A stretch of DNA of 64,000 bases from positions 2,046,001 through 2,110,000 of the forward strand of contig NZ_OX458333.1 of the NCBI RefSeq assembly GCF_949769195.1, written 5' to 3'. The first letter of the stretch is position 1. Each line of letters begins with the position of its first letter. Under the pieces are notes generated by a model. It did not search any database. It was given only the letters and a program-made list of their open reading frames with translations, and had not been told where the DNA came from. Of the stretch, positions 33,399 through 41,022 are shown one piece after another. Both the position numbers and the translations under genes were made by a program. This DNA comes from Methylocaldum szegediense. GTDB taxonomy: Bacteria > Pseudomonadota > Gammaproteobacteria > Methylococcales > Methylococcaceae.

Positions 33399-35294
33399 TT
33401 ACGGGGCTTGAAAATGACGCATATCCTCTTCAATAACCCGTTGCAGCCGTTCGATTTCCGCTGGATAGTCCAAGGTCGCCCAACGTTTATACAGATTGTT
33501 GCCGGAATTTGGCAAAGTCCGTACGGAATCCAGCAATTGCAAGGCTTCCGCATAAAGGCCATGAGTAGCAAGAATTGATACTTCCAGCAATCCGGCGCTG
33601 ATATCGGGCCGAAGACGCAGAGATTCTCGAAACTCCTTGAAGGCGCTGTCGCCAGCCTTTTGTCGCGCGTAGAGCAACCCTCTCAAATGATGTATCTGCC
33701 GGCGTGCTCCGCTATCGGAGGCGCCGGGATTCCGCTCGAACGCATCCAGCAGAGCATGTAGCTGCTCAAATCCAAGTTCGGTGCAATCTCCATTCGGAAG
33801 AGTCTCCATCATGCTTTCAAAAAGAGGATAGCTACGAAAATTGAACTTGGTCCGGCGAAATTTTTCCAAGGCGCGCTCGAAGTCTTCCGGGTGCAATGAG
33901 GCCGAATAGCAGGCTTGCACCAGATAGTGCAGATGCAGATGGATGTCTGTGGGTTGCCTCTCTATGGCTCGTGTCAAGATGTTCAAAGCCGCTTGAGAAT
34001 ATCCCAAGCGATCGAGCGCCGAGGCTGCGGCCCCTTGGGCGCGACCGGAAAACGGATTCTGCTCAGCCCGATAAAGTGCCAAGCGCGCCTCGTCCGACCA
34101 GATTCGAACCAATCGATGGGTAGTAAACGCCATGCCAAGCACGAGGACGCCAAGAAATACCGGCAACAATCGAACTTTTCGTGCATTCTCGACGCCATAT
34201 TCGGCGATCGGAAGAAACAGGAACATGGCAGGCAGATAATTGCGGTGCTCGAAGTAAATTTCTAGCGGAACCGAAGTCGATTCGATTAGGTGCCCGCCTA
34301 AAAAGAACAGAATGCCGAGCGCCACCGTTGGATGAGCATCTCGCTTCCACACCGCACCGATGAACGCCGCTGCCAAGGTAGTCAACGCAAGCAAAGTCGT
34401 CGGCGGCGAGAAAAGCCCGGTGGATATCGGATAATCTTCGGCAAACAGCCCGCGCGTGGGTGCAAAAGGCATGAACCAATGGAACAAATAGTCGAGCAGT
34501 ACTCGGCACTCGGTTAGAAGTCTTTCGGAAACTGTAAACGACCTTCCCCCGAACCCGCGACCGGTGATTCCTTCCCAAAATAGATAGACCGTTATCGCCC
34601 CGGTCGGTAGCCAAAGCAAAATCGATTGCCACATTGTATTAGGTCGTTTATCCGCTGAGGATAAGACAGTGTATTCCAGTGCCAGAGCGAGGACGGGCAG
34701 CAATGCGCCGTTTTCCTTACTGAGGGTGGCGAGAACGGTAAATCCGATACCTGCCGTCATCCATAGATAAGCGCTCGGTCTAGCTTCGGCTAGCAGCGTT
34801 CGGCCACGCACATACACCAGCAACCCCGTGAGCACGAACAGCGTTGAAAGCATGGCCATACGCTGCACCACGTAAAGCACTGTTGATACATTCAACGGGT
34901 GAAGCAACCAGAATGATCCGATAAAGAGAGCAATCCAGCCGGCGGCGGCATCCGATCGGCCACGGAATTTGAAGATGCGAAATGTCAGCCAAGATAGCAG
35001 GCAGCCGTTCAGCAGATGGAACATCAGGTTGGTGTATTTGAAGTGCCAAGGATCGGACGGCCATGCATTGTCGTCGATCAGAAAACTGAGCAGCGATAAA
35101 GGGCGGCCTGTAGGACCGGCAATTCCGTTGAGGAGAAACAGGCGCAACGATTGGAAATCCCTTATGCCGCCGAAATCGGCGAGGGCGGGTAGATTGGCGA
35201 AATCGTCAAATAGAAAGGGGCCCTTTAACCCAAACCAATAAACGACCAGGGTTAGAGTCAACAGAAGAAAAAAAAGGACACCCGTTTTAGTCAT
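33399..35294 (-). CDS. TMTC-like multi-TM glycosyltransferase candidate, next to pilin
   Basis: A 631-residue protein with about ten transmembrane segments in the first 400 residues and a soluble helical, TPR-like C-terminus. FDDFANLPAL, GRPLSLLSFLID, FKYTNLMFHLLNGCLL and SVPLEIYFEHRNYLPAM match bacterial TMTC-like/GT-C proteins, whose loop DD is a candidate catalytic site. It follows pilA on the same strand, about 190 bases downstream past a terminator, and precedes a GT2. Pilin-modifying GT-C enzymes are commonly encoded beside pilA, so pilin is a likely acceptor. The target is inferred from neighbourhood only. Confidence 0.7.
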   Translation of the reverse strand: MTKTGVLFFLLLTLTLVVYWFGLKGPFLFDDFANLPALADFGGIRDFQSLRLFLLNGIAGPTGRPLSLLSFLIDDNAWPSDPWHFKYTNLMFHLLNGCLLSWLTFRIFKFRGRSDAAAGWIALFIGSFWLLHPLNVSTVLYVVQRMAMLSTLFVLTGLLVYVRGRTLLAEARPSAYLWMTAGIGFTVLATLSKENGALLPVLALALEYTVLSSADKRPNTMWQSILLWLPTGAITVYLFWEGITGRGFGGRSFTVSERLLTECRVLLDYLFHWFMPFAPTRGLFAEDYPISTGLFSPPTTLLALTTLAAAFIGAVWKRDAHPTVALGILFFLGGHLIESTSVPLEIYFEHRNYLPAMFLFLPIAEYGVENARKVRLLPVFLGVLVLGMAFTTHRLVRIWSDEARLALYRAEQNPFSGRAQGAAASALDRLGYSQAALNILTRAIERQPTDIHLHLHYLVQACYSASLHPEDFERALEKFRRTKFNFRSYPLFESMMETLPNGDCTELGFEQLHALLDAFERNPGASDSGARRQIHHLRGLLYARQKAGDSAFKEFRESLRLRPDISAGLLEVSILATHGLYAEALQLLDSVRTLPNSGNNLYKRWATLDYPAEIERLQRVIEEDMRHFQAP

Positions 35295-35409
35295 GTGATT
35301 TCGACGATAAGAGAGCAGTTGCGGCGGGAGTGTATTCCATACCTATCGGCATTCAAGCGCCCTCGCAGTCATCGGAGCACAATAGAACGGAAGAGATCGT
35401 CAACCCCAC

Positions 35410-35445
35410 AAAAAACCGCCCGCCGGATCCTTTGGCGGGCGGTTT
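35410..35445 (-). terminator. Rho-independent terminator of the pilin gene
   Basis: CCGCCCGCC and GGCGGGCGG (35416-35442) make a nine-base-pair GC-only stem; in the direction of the pilin gene it is followed by TTTTTT. It should separate pilin mRNA from the TMTC-like gene downstream. Confidence 0.88.
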
Positions 35446-35486
35446 CAGAAAGCGGTGGACTTGAACGCATGCCCACCCTACTTAGC

Positions 35487-35942
35487 TTAGCTAGTGCGGC
35501 AGCTGGCCGGGAGGAATTTCTGGTCTATAGTCCCCGCTTTGCACCGCCACTGCACCGATCCAGCACCCGTGATTGGACTTACTACAACTGTTTTGCCCTC
35601 AACTCCCTTAGCAACTTTGCCCGCTCCTTCCATGGTCGCCGTGATAAGACCGTTCTCAACCGCTACTTGAGCCACATATTTGCCCTTCACATCAGTAGCA
35701 GTTGGAAGACCGTATTTTGTACTATCGGCATTATCCAAGCTGCCTTGATCGGTCCAAATATCCGCAACTGTAGCTTTCAAGCCGTCAGCTAAATTGAGGG
35801 CTTCCGCTACTTGAGCTCTTGCCGTGTAATCCTGATAAGCCGGAATTGCTACCGCCGCCAAAATACCGATGATCGCCACGACGATCATCAACTCGATCAA
35901 AGTAAAACCACCTTGCTGCCTCATATTCATATTCGCATTCAT
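35487..35942 (-). CDS. pilA: Type IV major pilin
   Basis: 151 residues from the ATG at 35942 (GGAG eight bases upstream). A short leader ends in QQGG before [20 protein letters not shown], the prepilin peptidase site and the hydrophobic helix with Glu5. The C-terminal half has a disulfide pair (WRCKAG...PASCRTS), and the last residue is Ser, which in some pilins is a glycosylation site. It carries its own sigma-54 promoter and terminator. Cleaved by PilD and assembled into pili for twitching, adhesion and DNA uptake. Adjacent glycan genes support glycosylation. Confidence 0.93.
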   Translation of the reverse strand: MNANMNMRQQGGFTLIELMIVVAIIGILAAVAIPAYQDYTARAQVAEALNLADGLKATVADIWTDQGSLDNADSTKYGLPTATDVKGKYVAQVAVENGLITATMEGAGKVAKGVEGKTVVVSPITGAGSVQWRCKAGTIDQKFLPASCRTS

Positions 35943-36007
35943 GACGAACTCCATTGAGTTAGGGGACGGGTTGGAAAAGAAGCTTTATCAGCTCTCGGCC
36001 AACATAG

Positions 36008-36023
36008 TGCACAGGCCGTGCCA
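36008..36023 (-). promoter_or_regulatory. Sigma-54 promoter of pilA
   Basis: On the minus strand TGGCACGGCCTGTGCA fits the -24/-12 consensus TGGCACG-N4-TTGCA with one mismatch, and GG and GC are ten bases apart. It lies 66 bases upstream of the pilA start. Pilin genes in Pseudomonas use RpoN with PilR; no pilS/pilR lies in this window. Confidence 0.82.
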
Positions 36024-36741
36024 GCGTCCTTAACGTAGATAGAATGCGGTATTTCCGTCCTCAAGGAGGGGAATTGGATCCTTGAATATGAATTCTCAAC
36101 GTCAAGAAGTGACGCATGGCGTCACCCGAAGATCGTTATTTCTGCCGAAGGATATTTGCGAATGGCCTTAATATCTCTGAGGATTGTTTCGGTAAACGCT
36201 CCTCACATCCCCGGCTTGCACTCGGAGTCGGTCGGTAGGAACGAAGGGGTCAGCGAAGAGGGCGCGCTTTTATTTTTTGCTTTCCGCCAAACCGTCCCCC
36301 ATCCGAATGGGTGCAAGAAGGATGTGACACGCCATAATCTACCCGCCCATTGCGCCGCACGCCCCCTCAAGGCGATCATCGGGCTCACGGGGGTTCGCCA
36401 TAGGTCGCCCAAATCCATACGGCGTATTACGTTGAGGAGACTCTGATTAACTCTCCGTTCGAAAGGGGTGGGACCCCAGCGACCGTTTGCGATTGGGGAA
36501 ATGACTTGCGTCACGGTTTAAACCGAAAGACCCTCACCAATCCAATGTTGTCGGCTTTCCTGCCCGACACCCTCCGGGCGAGTTCCAATCGCAAACGGTC
36601 GTCCCGGGAGTGCCGACACGACCCTTCCGCTCGACCAAATTGCTCCCGGCAAATATCCCAGAGGGAGAGGGCTTGTTCAGAGATTCCTTGAATTTGCTAA
36701 CATGCGTTATGCGGCAACGCCTACAGCATGGAGATACCACA
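36024..36741. other. Noncoding region upstream of the DUF29 gene
   Basis: No gene supported. GTGACGC and GCGTCAC form a palindrome at 36109-36125. A 17-bp perfect inverted repeat occurs at 36480-36496 (CGACCGTTTGCGATTGG) and 36585-36601. Positions 36270-36335 are a diverged copy of 37230-37293 on the far side of the DUF29 gene (both contain TCCGAATGG). Confidence 0.5.
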
Positions 36742-37182
36742 ATGAAGATCGCAGAAGATCTTTACGTCCGGGATTTTTACGCCTGGACGCAGCAAAGCGC
36801 TCGTCTTATCCGGGAAGGGCGTTTTGACGAACTCGATCTGGAGCATATTGCCGAGGAAATCGAAAGCACGGGAGCCAGTGAACGAAGAGAATTGATCAAT
36901 CGTTTAGGATTGTTGCTGGCTCATCTGCTTAAATGGCACTATCAGCCGCTTTATCGCGGCAAAAGCTGGGAACTGGCCATTAAAGAACAGTGTCGGCGTT
37001 TAAAACGGTTGCTCAACGACAATCCGAGTCTTAAACCCCACGCCGAAACCGTCTTGAGCGAGGCTTTCGGAGATGCGGTTTTAATGGCCGCCAAGGAGAC
37101 CGGCCTCGATGAGTCGTCCTTTTCACAAAGTTGCCCCTACTCACTGGAGCAAACCCTAAGTCCTGAGTTCTTGCCTGAGTAG
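36742..37182 (+). CDS. DUF29-family protein
   Basis: 146 residues from the ATG at 36742 (GGAG nine bases upstream). The pattern LYVRDFYAWTQQSARLIREGRFDELDLEHIAEEIESTG and LLAHLLKWHYQP is that of DUF29 proteins, small helical cytosolic proteins of unknown role that are common in cyanobacteria and methanotrophs and are often in many copies. It is flanked on both sides by diverged copies of a short repeat, suggesting it moves or spreads as a unit. Confidence 0.85.
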   Translation: MKIAEDLYVRDFYAWTQQSARLIREGRFDELDLEHIAEEIESTGASERRELINRLGLLLAHLLKWHYQPLYRGKSWELAIKEQCRRLKRLLNDNPSLKPHAETVLSEAFGDAVLMAAKETGLDESSFSQSCPYSLEQTLSPEFLPE

Positions 37183-37352
37183 CGCGAAGTCAGTCACTGC
37201 GGCTTATAAAAGCGATAAAAGAATAAGGGGCAGGCCTTATTTCTTGCTTTCTGCCCATCCGCCCCATCCGAATGGACGGAAAAAGGATGCGGCGGGTAAT
37301 CGAGTAGCGCCTCCTCTGCTTTTTTGTCAAACCGAAGGCTAGAGGATTCAGT

Positions 37353-37571
37353 ATGGCAACCATTACGACACTCACAAATCGTCCGAAAGCTCGAAGAAGC
37401 CGGCCTGCCCGAAAAAGCTGAGCCGAAGCGATTATAGACACCTTCAAGAGGCAACAAGGCGAAGCAGAACGTGCCGCTGAACGCGATATAGCGGACCTGC
37501 GGCGCGAGATGGAACAGCGCATGATCATCAAGCTCGGCGGATTGATTAATGGCCGTAGCCGTTGTAGCTAG
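37353..37571 (+). pseudogene. DUF1640-family coiled-coil gene, broken by two frameshifts
   Basis: Reading + from ATG at 37353 gives MATITTL; after a shift QIVRKLEEAGLPEKAE; after another AEAIIDTFKRQQGEAERAAERD and so on to a stop at 37571. Together they reproduce the DUF1640 pattern (residues leading to a coiled coil; usually a C-terminal TM follows). At least two frameshifts and loss of the C-terminal membrane segment make it a decayed gene. Only sequencing errors in this stretch would rescue it. Confidence 0.7.
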
Positions 37572-37612
37572 AGTTTTTTTCGGCGTGATGTAGCGCCTAA
37601 GGCTGTTGTAAA

Positions 37613-37656
37613 TCGGTAATCCTTTGCCGACGCAGCTGTCGGCAAAGGATTACCGA
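37613..37656. terminator. 19-bp perfect hairpin in an otherwise gene-free stretch
   Basis: Arms of 19 bases at 37613-37631 and 37638-37656 (TCGGTAATCCTTTGCCGAC against its complement) surround GCAGCT. No U tract is present. It may be a bidirectional terminator between the decayed DUF1640 gene and regA, or a small mobile repeat. Nothing else is seen between 37572 and 37888. Confidence 0.5.
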
Positions 37657-37888
37657 CTTATAACTCATTCGATCTGCATTGCCGGCTGTATGTGCCGGCG
37701 CTTTGCCATGCCCCCGCCGCTATATTGCAGCGGAAAACGCTCTAGCTACGATGGACACGATTTTCTGAGGATTGAGAATTGCGTAGAGGCGTCTGAGAAC
37801 AAGCACGAAGAATGTTCATGAAACTGGAATCCAGCTTTGAATTCCATAACGTGGACGCGTCGAAACGAGGGAAATGTTGCCGGTGAAA

Positions 37889-38440
37889 TTACTCCCTCAC
37901 CGGCCGCTTATCCAATTTCCGCTGCAAGGTCCTACGATGCATCCCGAGCGCCCTAGCGGCGGCGGAGATGTTGCCGCCGTGCTCGATCAGGACTTTTTGC
38001 AGGTGCTCCCATTCCAGGCGGCGGACGGAGAGGGGTTTTTCCTTGATTTCAACGGACACGTCGCCTTGGTCTTTGTGAAGCGCAGCGACGATCTCGTCGG
38101 CATCGGCGGGCTTGGTTAGGTATTGGATCGCCCCGAGCTTTATCGCTTCGACCGCCGTGGCGATGCTGGCATATCCGGTCAAGACGACGATTCGGGTGTT
38201 CGCGTCGAGACTGTGAAGGCGCTTGACCAAAACCAGCCCGGAATCGTGGCCGATGCGCAGATCGATCACCGCGTATTCGGGCACCAATTGCTCCGCCAAT
38301 GTGCCACCCGTTTCCAGGTCTTGAGCGGCGTGTACTTCGAACCCGCGCTTCTCGAGAGCTTGCTTTAAGACTCCGCAGAACGTGGGATCGTCGTCGACCA
38401 ATAACAAGGTGGGGCGGGGCGAGGATTTAGTGCTGTTCAT
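37889..38440 (-). CDS. regA: Redox response regulator RegA/PrrA family
   Basis: 183 residues: a receiver domain (LLLVDDDPTF; phosphorylation Asp in YAVIDLRIG, near residue 60; LTGYASIATAVEAIKLGA; Lys in YLTKPA) and a Fis-type DNA-binding helix-turn-helix at the end (GGNISAAARALGMHRRTLQRKL). The C-terminus matches RegA/PrrA/ActR, which control respiration, carbon and nitrogen genes in response to redox state. Its start overlaps the regB stop by four bases, so they are made together. GCGACA...TGTCAC boxes upstream of regB are candidate targets. Confidence 0.92.
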   Translation of the reverse strand: MNSTKSSPRPTLLLVDDDPTFCGVLKQALEKRGFEVHAAQDLETGGTLAEQLVPEYAVIDLRIGHDSGLVLVKRLHSLDANTRIVVLTGYASIATAVEAIKLGAIQYLTKPADADEIVAALHKDQGDVSVEIKEKPLSVRRLEWEHLQKVLIEHGGNISAAARALGMHRRTLQRKLDKRPVRE

Positions 38441-39786
38441 AGACCTTGATTCGGACGCAACAATGGTAGTTCGATACGGGTACAGGTGCCGCCTTCGGGG
38501 CGGGGCAGCATCTCTATTCGACCGCCCAGCCGCTCGATAGTGGCAAACGCCAAAAACAGCCCCACGCCTAGGCCATGTTCCTTGGTTGTGATTGGAGCCT
38601 TCCCGATGCGTTGCGAGAGCGTGGGAGCGATGCCGGGGCCCTGGTCCAAAACCTCCAAGGTAGCGCGTTCGAAACTCCAGCGGGCGCGAAGCTTTATTCC
38701 GCGCGGCGAGACATCGGCGGCATTGTTCAGGATGTTAACTAGGGCGTGGGTCAGAGTATCCTCGGCTAAGATGCATGGAGGCGGTGAAGGCCCTCTCCTT
38801 TCGTATTCCAATTCGGCATTGAGACGCTGCCTGCGCCAACTTTCCACCGTTTCATCCAGGTAGCTCGGCAACGGCTCGATCCGCCCCGATTCGGCACGAA
38901 TGGCTCCTGCCGACGCCGACATGACCGAAAGCGCTTTCTTGCAGCGGGCCACCTGCTCCCGCAGGATTTTCATTTTCTCCAACAGCTCCTTCTGCTTGGC
39001 GCCTTCACCTTCACATTCGCTTTCGATCTCATGAATCAGAATCGCCATGGTTCCGAGCGGGGTCCCCATCTCGTGAGCCGCTCCGGCCGCCAACGTTCCC
39101 AATGCCACGACCCGTTCGTTCCGCAGGGCTTGTTCTCGGGCTTCCGCCAAACGGCGTTCCCGTTCTCTGAGCGTTTTCGCCATTTCCACGACAAAATACG
39201 CCACAAGAACAGCGCTGAATACGAACCCGAACCACATCCCGAAGGCATGAAGTTCGATATCGTGGTCTTCCATCAGAGCCTGAACGGCGGGCGGGGCATC
39301 TCCATGCAAAGTTGCGGCTTGAATGTCGGGAAGCGGCTCATAAAAGCCGATCAGTATCGTATAGCAGCCGGACGTGAAGATCACCATGTACCAAGTGTAG
39401 AACTGGGGCAACACAGTAGCGGCGATGATCAGCGGAAGCAGGAAAAACCAAGCCATTGGATTGGTGGCCCCGCCCGTGAAATAGAGCACCGCAGTGATCG
39501 CCAGAACGTCGAACGAGAGTTGCAGGAACAACTCCATTTCGGCAACCGGACGCGGATTGCTGATCCTCAACCAAGTCCACCAGTTGAAAGCGCCCTGGAC
39601 CGTCATGATTCCCCAAAGCGGCACTTCCCTAAGCGGGATCTCAAGTCCGTAGACACTGATGAGAACAATCAGCGCTTGGCCCGCAATCATGAGATTGCGC
39701 AGGACGAACAGCCAGCGCAGATTTTGGCGGGCATCTGTTTCCGTATCCGCCGGAGTGGGAATGTTCATGAGCGGGTTTGAGTTCAT
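38437..39786 (-). CDS. regB: Redox sensor histidine kinase RegB/PrrB family
   Basis: 449 residues: about six membrane helices (35-180 and 185-205), with the ubiquinone-sensing pattern GGATNPMAWFFLLPL between helices (GGxxNPF type), then a coiled coil, the H-box GAAHEMGTPLGTM, and an ATPase domain (NILNNAADVSP, VLDQGPGI, GLGVGLFLAFATIERLGG). The redox-active Cys seen in RegB may correspond to VARCKKAL. Cognate of the adjacent RegA; inner membrane. A 15-base palindrome GCGACAATTTGTCAC lies 38 bases upstream, consistent with autoregulation. Confidence 0.92.
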   Translation of the reverse strand: MNSNPLMNIPTPADTETDARQNLRWLFVLRNLMIAGQALIVLISVYGLEIPLREVPLWGIMTVQGAFNWWTWLRISNPRPVAEMELFLQLSFDVLAITAVLYFTGGATNPMAWFFLLPLIIAATVLPQFYTWYMVIFTSGCYTILIGFYEPLPDIQAATLHGDAPPAVQALMEDHDIELHAFGMWFGFVFSAVLVAYFVVEMAKTLRERERRLAEAREQALRNERVVALGTLAAGAAHEMGTPLGTMAILIHEIESECEGEGAKQKELLEKMKILREQVARCKKALSVMSASAGAIRAESGRIEPLPSYLDETVESWRRQRLNAELEYERRGPSPPPCILAEDTLTHALVNILNNAADVSPRGIKLRARWSFERATLEVLDQGPGIAPTLSQRIGKAPITTKEHGLGVGLFLAFATIERLGGRIEMLPRPEGGTCTRIELPLLRPNQGL

Positions 39787-39823
39787 GATGCGGATTGTAA
39801 ATATCCAACTTTGTTGGGCGAAT

Positions 39824-39867
39824 GCGACAATTTGTCACATTATTCGATAGCAAGCAGCTGCTAATAT
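39824..39867 (+). promoter_or_regulatory. Promoter of putative sRNA 1 with shared 18-bp box
   Basis: GCGACAATTTGTCACATT (39824-39841) is repeated exactly at 40023. Its end is 17 bases before an extended -10 (TGCTAATAT; hexamer 39862-39867). The palindromic box, GCGACA plus TGTCAC around three bases, is centred about 42 bases upstream of the predicted start, where an activator would touch polymerase. It also lies in the regB upstream region, so a single RegA-type site could serve both directions. Confidence 0.6.
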
Positions 39868-39873
39868 AAGATT

Positions 39874-39987
39874 GTGGCTTGGACGCTCAACGAACCGCGG
39901 ATCGCGGCAAACTGACGACCAGATGTTATCTGTGGCTGTGCGCTATAGCCTCCTCATAGGGCAGAAGATTTGAACTTCTGCCTTTTT
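39874..39987 (+). ncRNA. Putative small RNA 1, divergent from regB
   Basis: About 114 bases from the predicted start to a strong terminator (GGCAGAAG/CTTCTGCC stem at 39960-39982, then TTTTT). No open frame. CAGAT and ATCTG form a small hairpin, and CTAT and ATAG (39943-39959) flank a loop with CCTCCTC (39949-39955), the complement of a Shine-Dalgarno sequence. Such loops in known trans-acting sRNAs block ribosome sites. A sibling with the same plan follows 200 bases on. Existence of the RNA is inferred from promoter plus terminator. Confidence 0.6.
39960..39987 (+). terminator. Rho-independent terminator of putative sRNA 1
   Basis: GGCAGAAG (39960-39967), a seven-base loop, CTTCTGCC (39975-39982) and TTTTT. 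There is no protein gene on this strand upstream, which is what points to a noncoding RNA. Confidence 0.88.
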
Positions 39988-40022
39988 ATTGTTTCCTTCA
40001 ATCGTTCAACTCTTTTGTTTGC

Positions 40023-40067
40023 GCGACAATTTGTCACATTTCATGTACAAATTATCGTTGCTAGACT
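40023..40067 (+). promoter_or_regulatory. Promoter of putative sRNA 2 with shared 18-bp box
   Basis: An exact second copy of GCGACAATTTGTCACATT at 40023-40040, 18 bases before an extended -10 (TGCTAGACT; hexamer 40062-40067). Spacing differs from copy 1 by only one base. Sequence between the box and the -10 is not conserved, so the box and the -10 appear to be under selection. Confidence 0.6.
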
Positions 40068-40073
40068 GTATTT

Positions 40074-40173
40074 CAGGTCTAGGAGACGATCCTAGCCGAG
40101 ACCAGACGCACGCGTAGTGCTCACAATCCTCCTCTTGACGTGCAGGGAACTATTTCCCTGCACTTTTTCTTTT
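40074..40173 (+). ncRNA. Putative small RNA 2, sibling of RNA 1
   Basis: About 100 bases. A 5' hairpin CTAGGA-gacga-TCCTAG (40079-40095) is followed by a linker, then CAA and TTG flank a loop with CCTCCTC (40128-40134), then a terminator. The order box, extended -10, hairpin, CCTCCTC loop, terminator equals that of RNA 1, though most other bases differ. The pair recalls tandem sibling sRNAs of Neisseria that carry anti-Shine-Dalgarno loops. No open frame of note. Confidence 0.6.
40140..40173 (+). terminator. Rho-independent terminator of putative sRNA 2
   Basis: GTGCAGGGAA (40140-40149), loop CTAT, TTCCCTGCAC (40154-40163), then TTTTTCTTTT. It points on the plus strand; the convergent M48 gene on the minus strand would gain no U tract from it. 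Confidence 0.9.
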
Positions 40174-40187
40174 CCAATCGACTCCGA

Positions 40188-40967
40188 TCAACGACCGCAT
40201 TGAGGCGTTTTCCTTGCCGCCCGTGCACTCCGATACAGTTCCAAAGCTTTAGGCATGTGTTGTTTAAGATCCTGCGTGCGAGTTGCATGGGATGGATGGG
40301 TCGAAAGAAACTCCGCCGGCTGTCCGCCACCCGCTTGCTCCATATTGATCCACAGATCGATGCTCTGCTGGGGGTCGAAGCCTGCTTTGGCCATAAGCTC
40401 CAGTCCGACCAAGTCCGCCTCGCTTTCCTGCATCCGGCTATAGGGCATCAGTACCCCGTATTGGGCTCCCAACCCTAATGCGCCCATCATCAACTGGCCG
40501 GTCTGACTAGTAGGATTGGCGATGGCCTGGATGACATTCAGCCCTTGCTGTACCGCGATCTGCTGGGACGCCCGCTCGTTCGAGTGTCGTGAGAGCACAT
40601 GGGCAATCTCGTGGGCGATGACGGCCGCAAGCTGGTCTTGGTTTCGAGCGACGCGCAGTATGCCGCTATGTACGCCGATCTTGCCTCCGGGCAAAGCGAA
40701 AGCGTTGGGCGTTTCATCCTGAAAAACCACAATCTCCCATTGTCCCCCAACCTCGTTGACAAGAGCCCGGGCGACGCAAGTGACATACTGATTCGTTTGC
40801 GGATTTTGATCGATGGGCATTTGCTGTTTCATGTTAACGAAAGCCTGCGCGCCCATGGCAGCCATTTGATCTTCCGGCATCAACATGAACTGAGTGCGCC
40901 CCAGCGGCGAGGTTGCGCAGGCAGAAAGGACCAGCGCAAAAAAAACACACAAGAGACAATTTTTCAT
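40188..40967 (-). CDS. M48-family metalloprotease lipoprotein, BepA/LoiP-like
   Basis: 259 residues from the ATG at 40967. Signal peptide with lipobox LSAC (Cys17). The peptidase domain has the zinc motif HEIAH (AVIAHEIAHVLSRHSNER) and a third-ligand Glu in MQESEADLVGLELMAKAG, then STHPSHATR. BepA and LoiP, the nearest models, act in outer-membrane protein quality control; this protein ends after the peptidase domain with no TPR repeats, so LoiP is closer. Anchored in the periplasm, probably on the outer membrane. An upstream in-frame start is unlikely as it would mask the lipobox. Confidence 0.88.
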   Translation of the reverse strand: MKNCLLCVFFALVLSACATSPLGRTQFMLMPEDQMAAMGAQAFVNMKQQMPIDQNPQTNQYVTCVARALVNEVGGQWEIVVFQDETPNAFALPGGKIGVHSGILRVARNQDQLAAVIAHEIAHVLSRHSNERASQQIAVQQGLNVIQAIANPTSQTGQLMMGALGLGAQYGVLMPYSRMQESEADLVGLELMAKAGFDPQQSIDLWINMEQAGGGQPAEFLSTHPSHATRTQDLKQHMPKALELYRSARAARKTPQCGR

Positions 40968-41022
40968 GAAAGCTCGAAATTTTGTGAGGACGTGCGATGA
41001 TAGCCAAAGGGATCGCGCGGCA

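Noticed and set aside
39031-39780. Plus-strand 249-codon frame
   Set aside because: Antisense to regB, which has an H-box and ATPase motifs.
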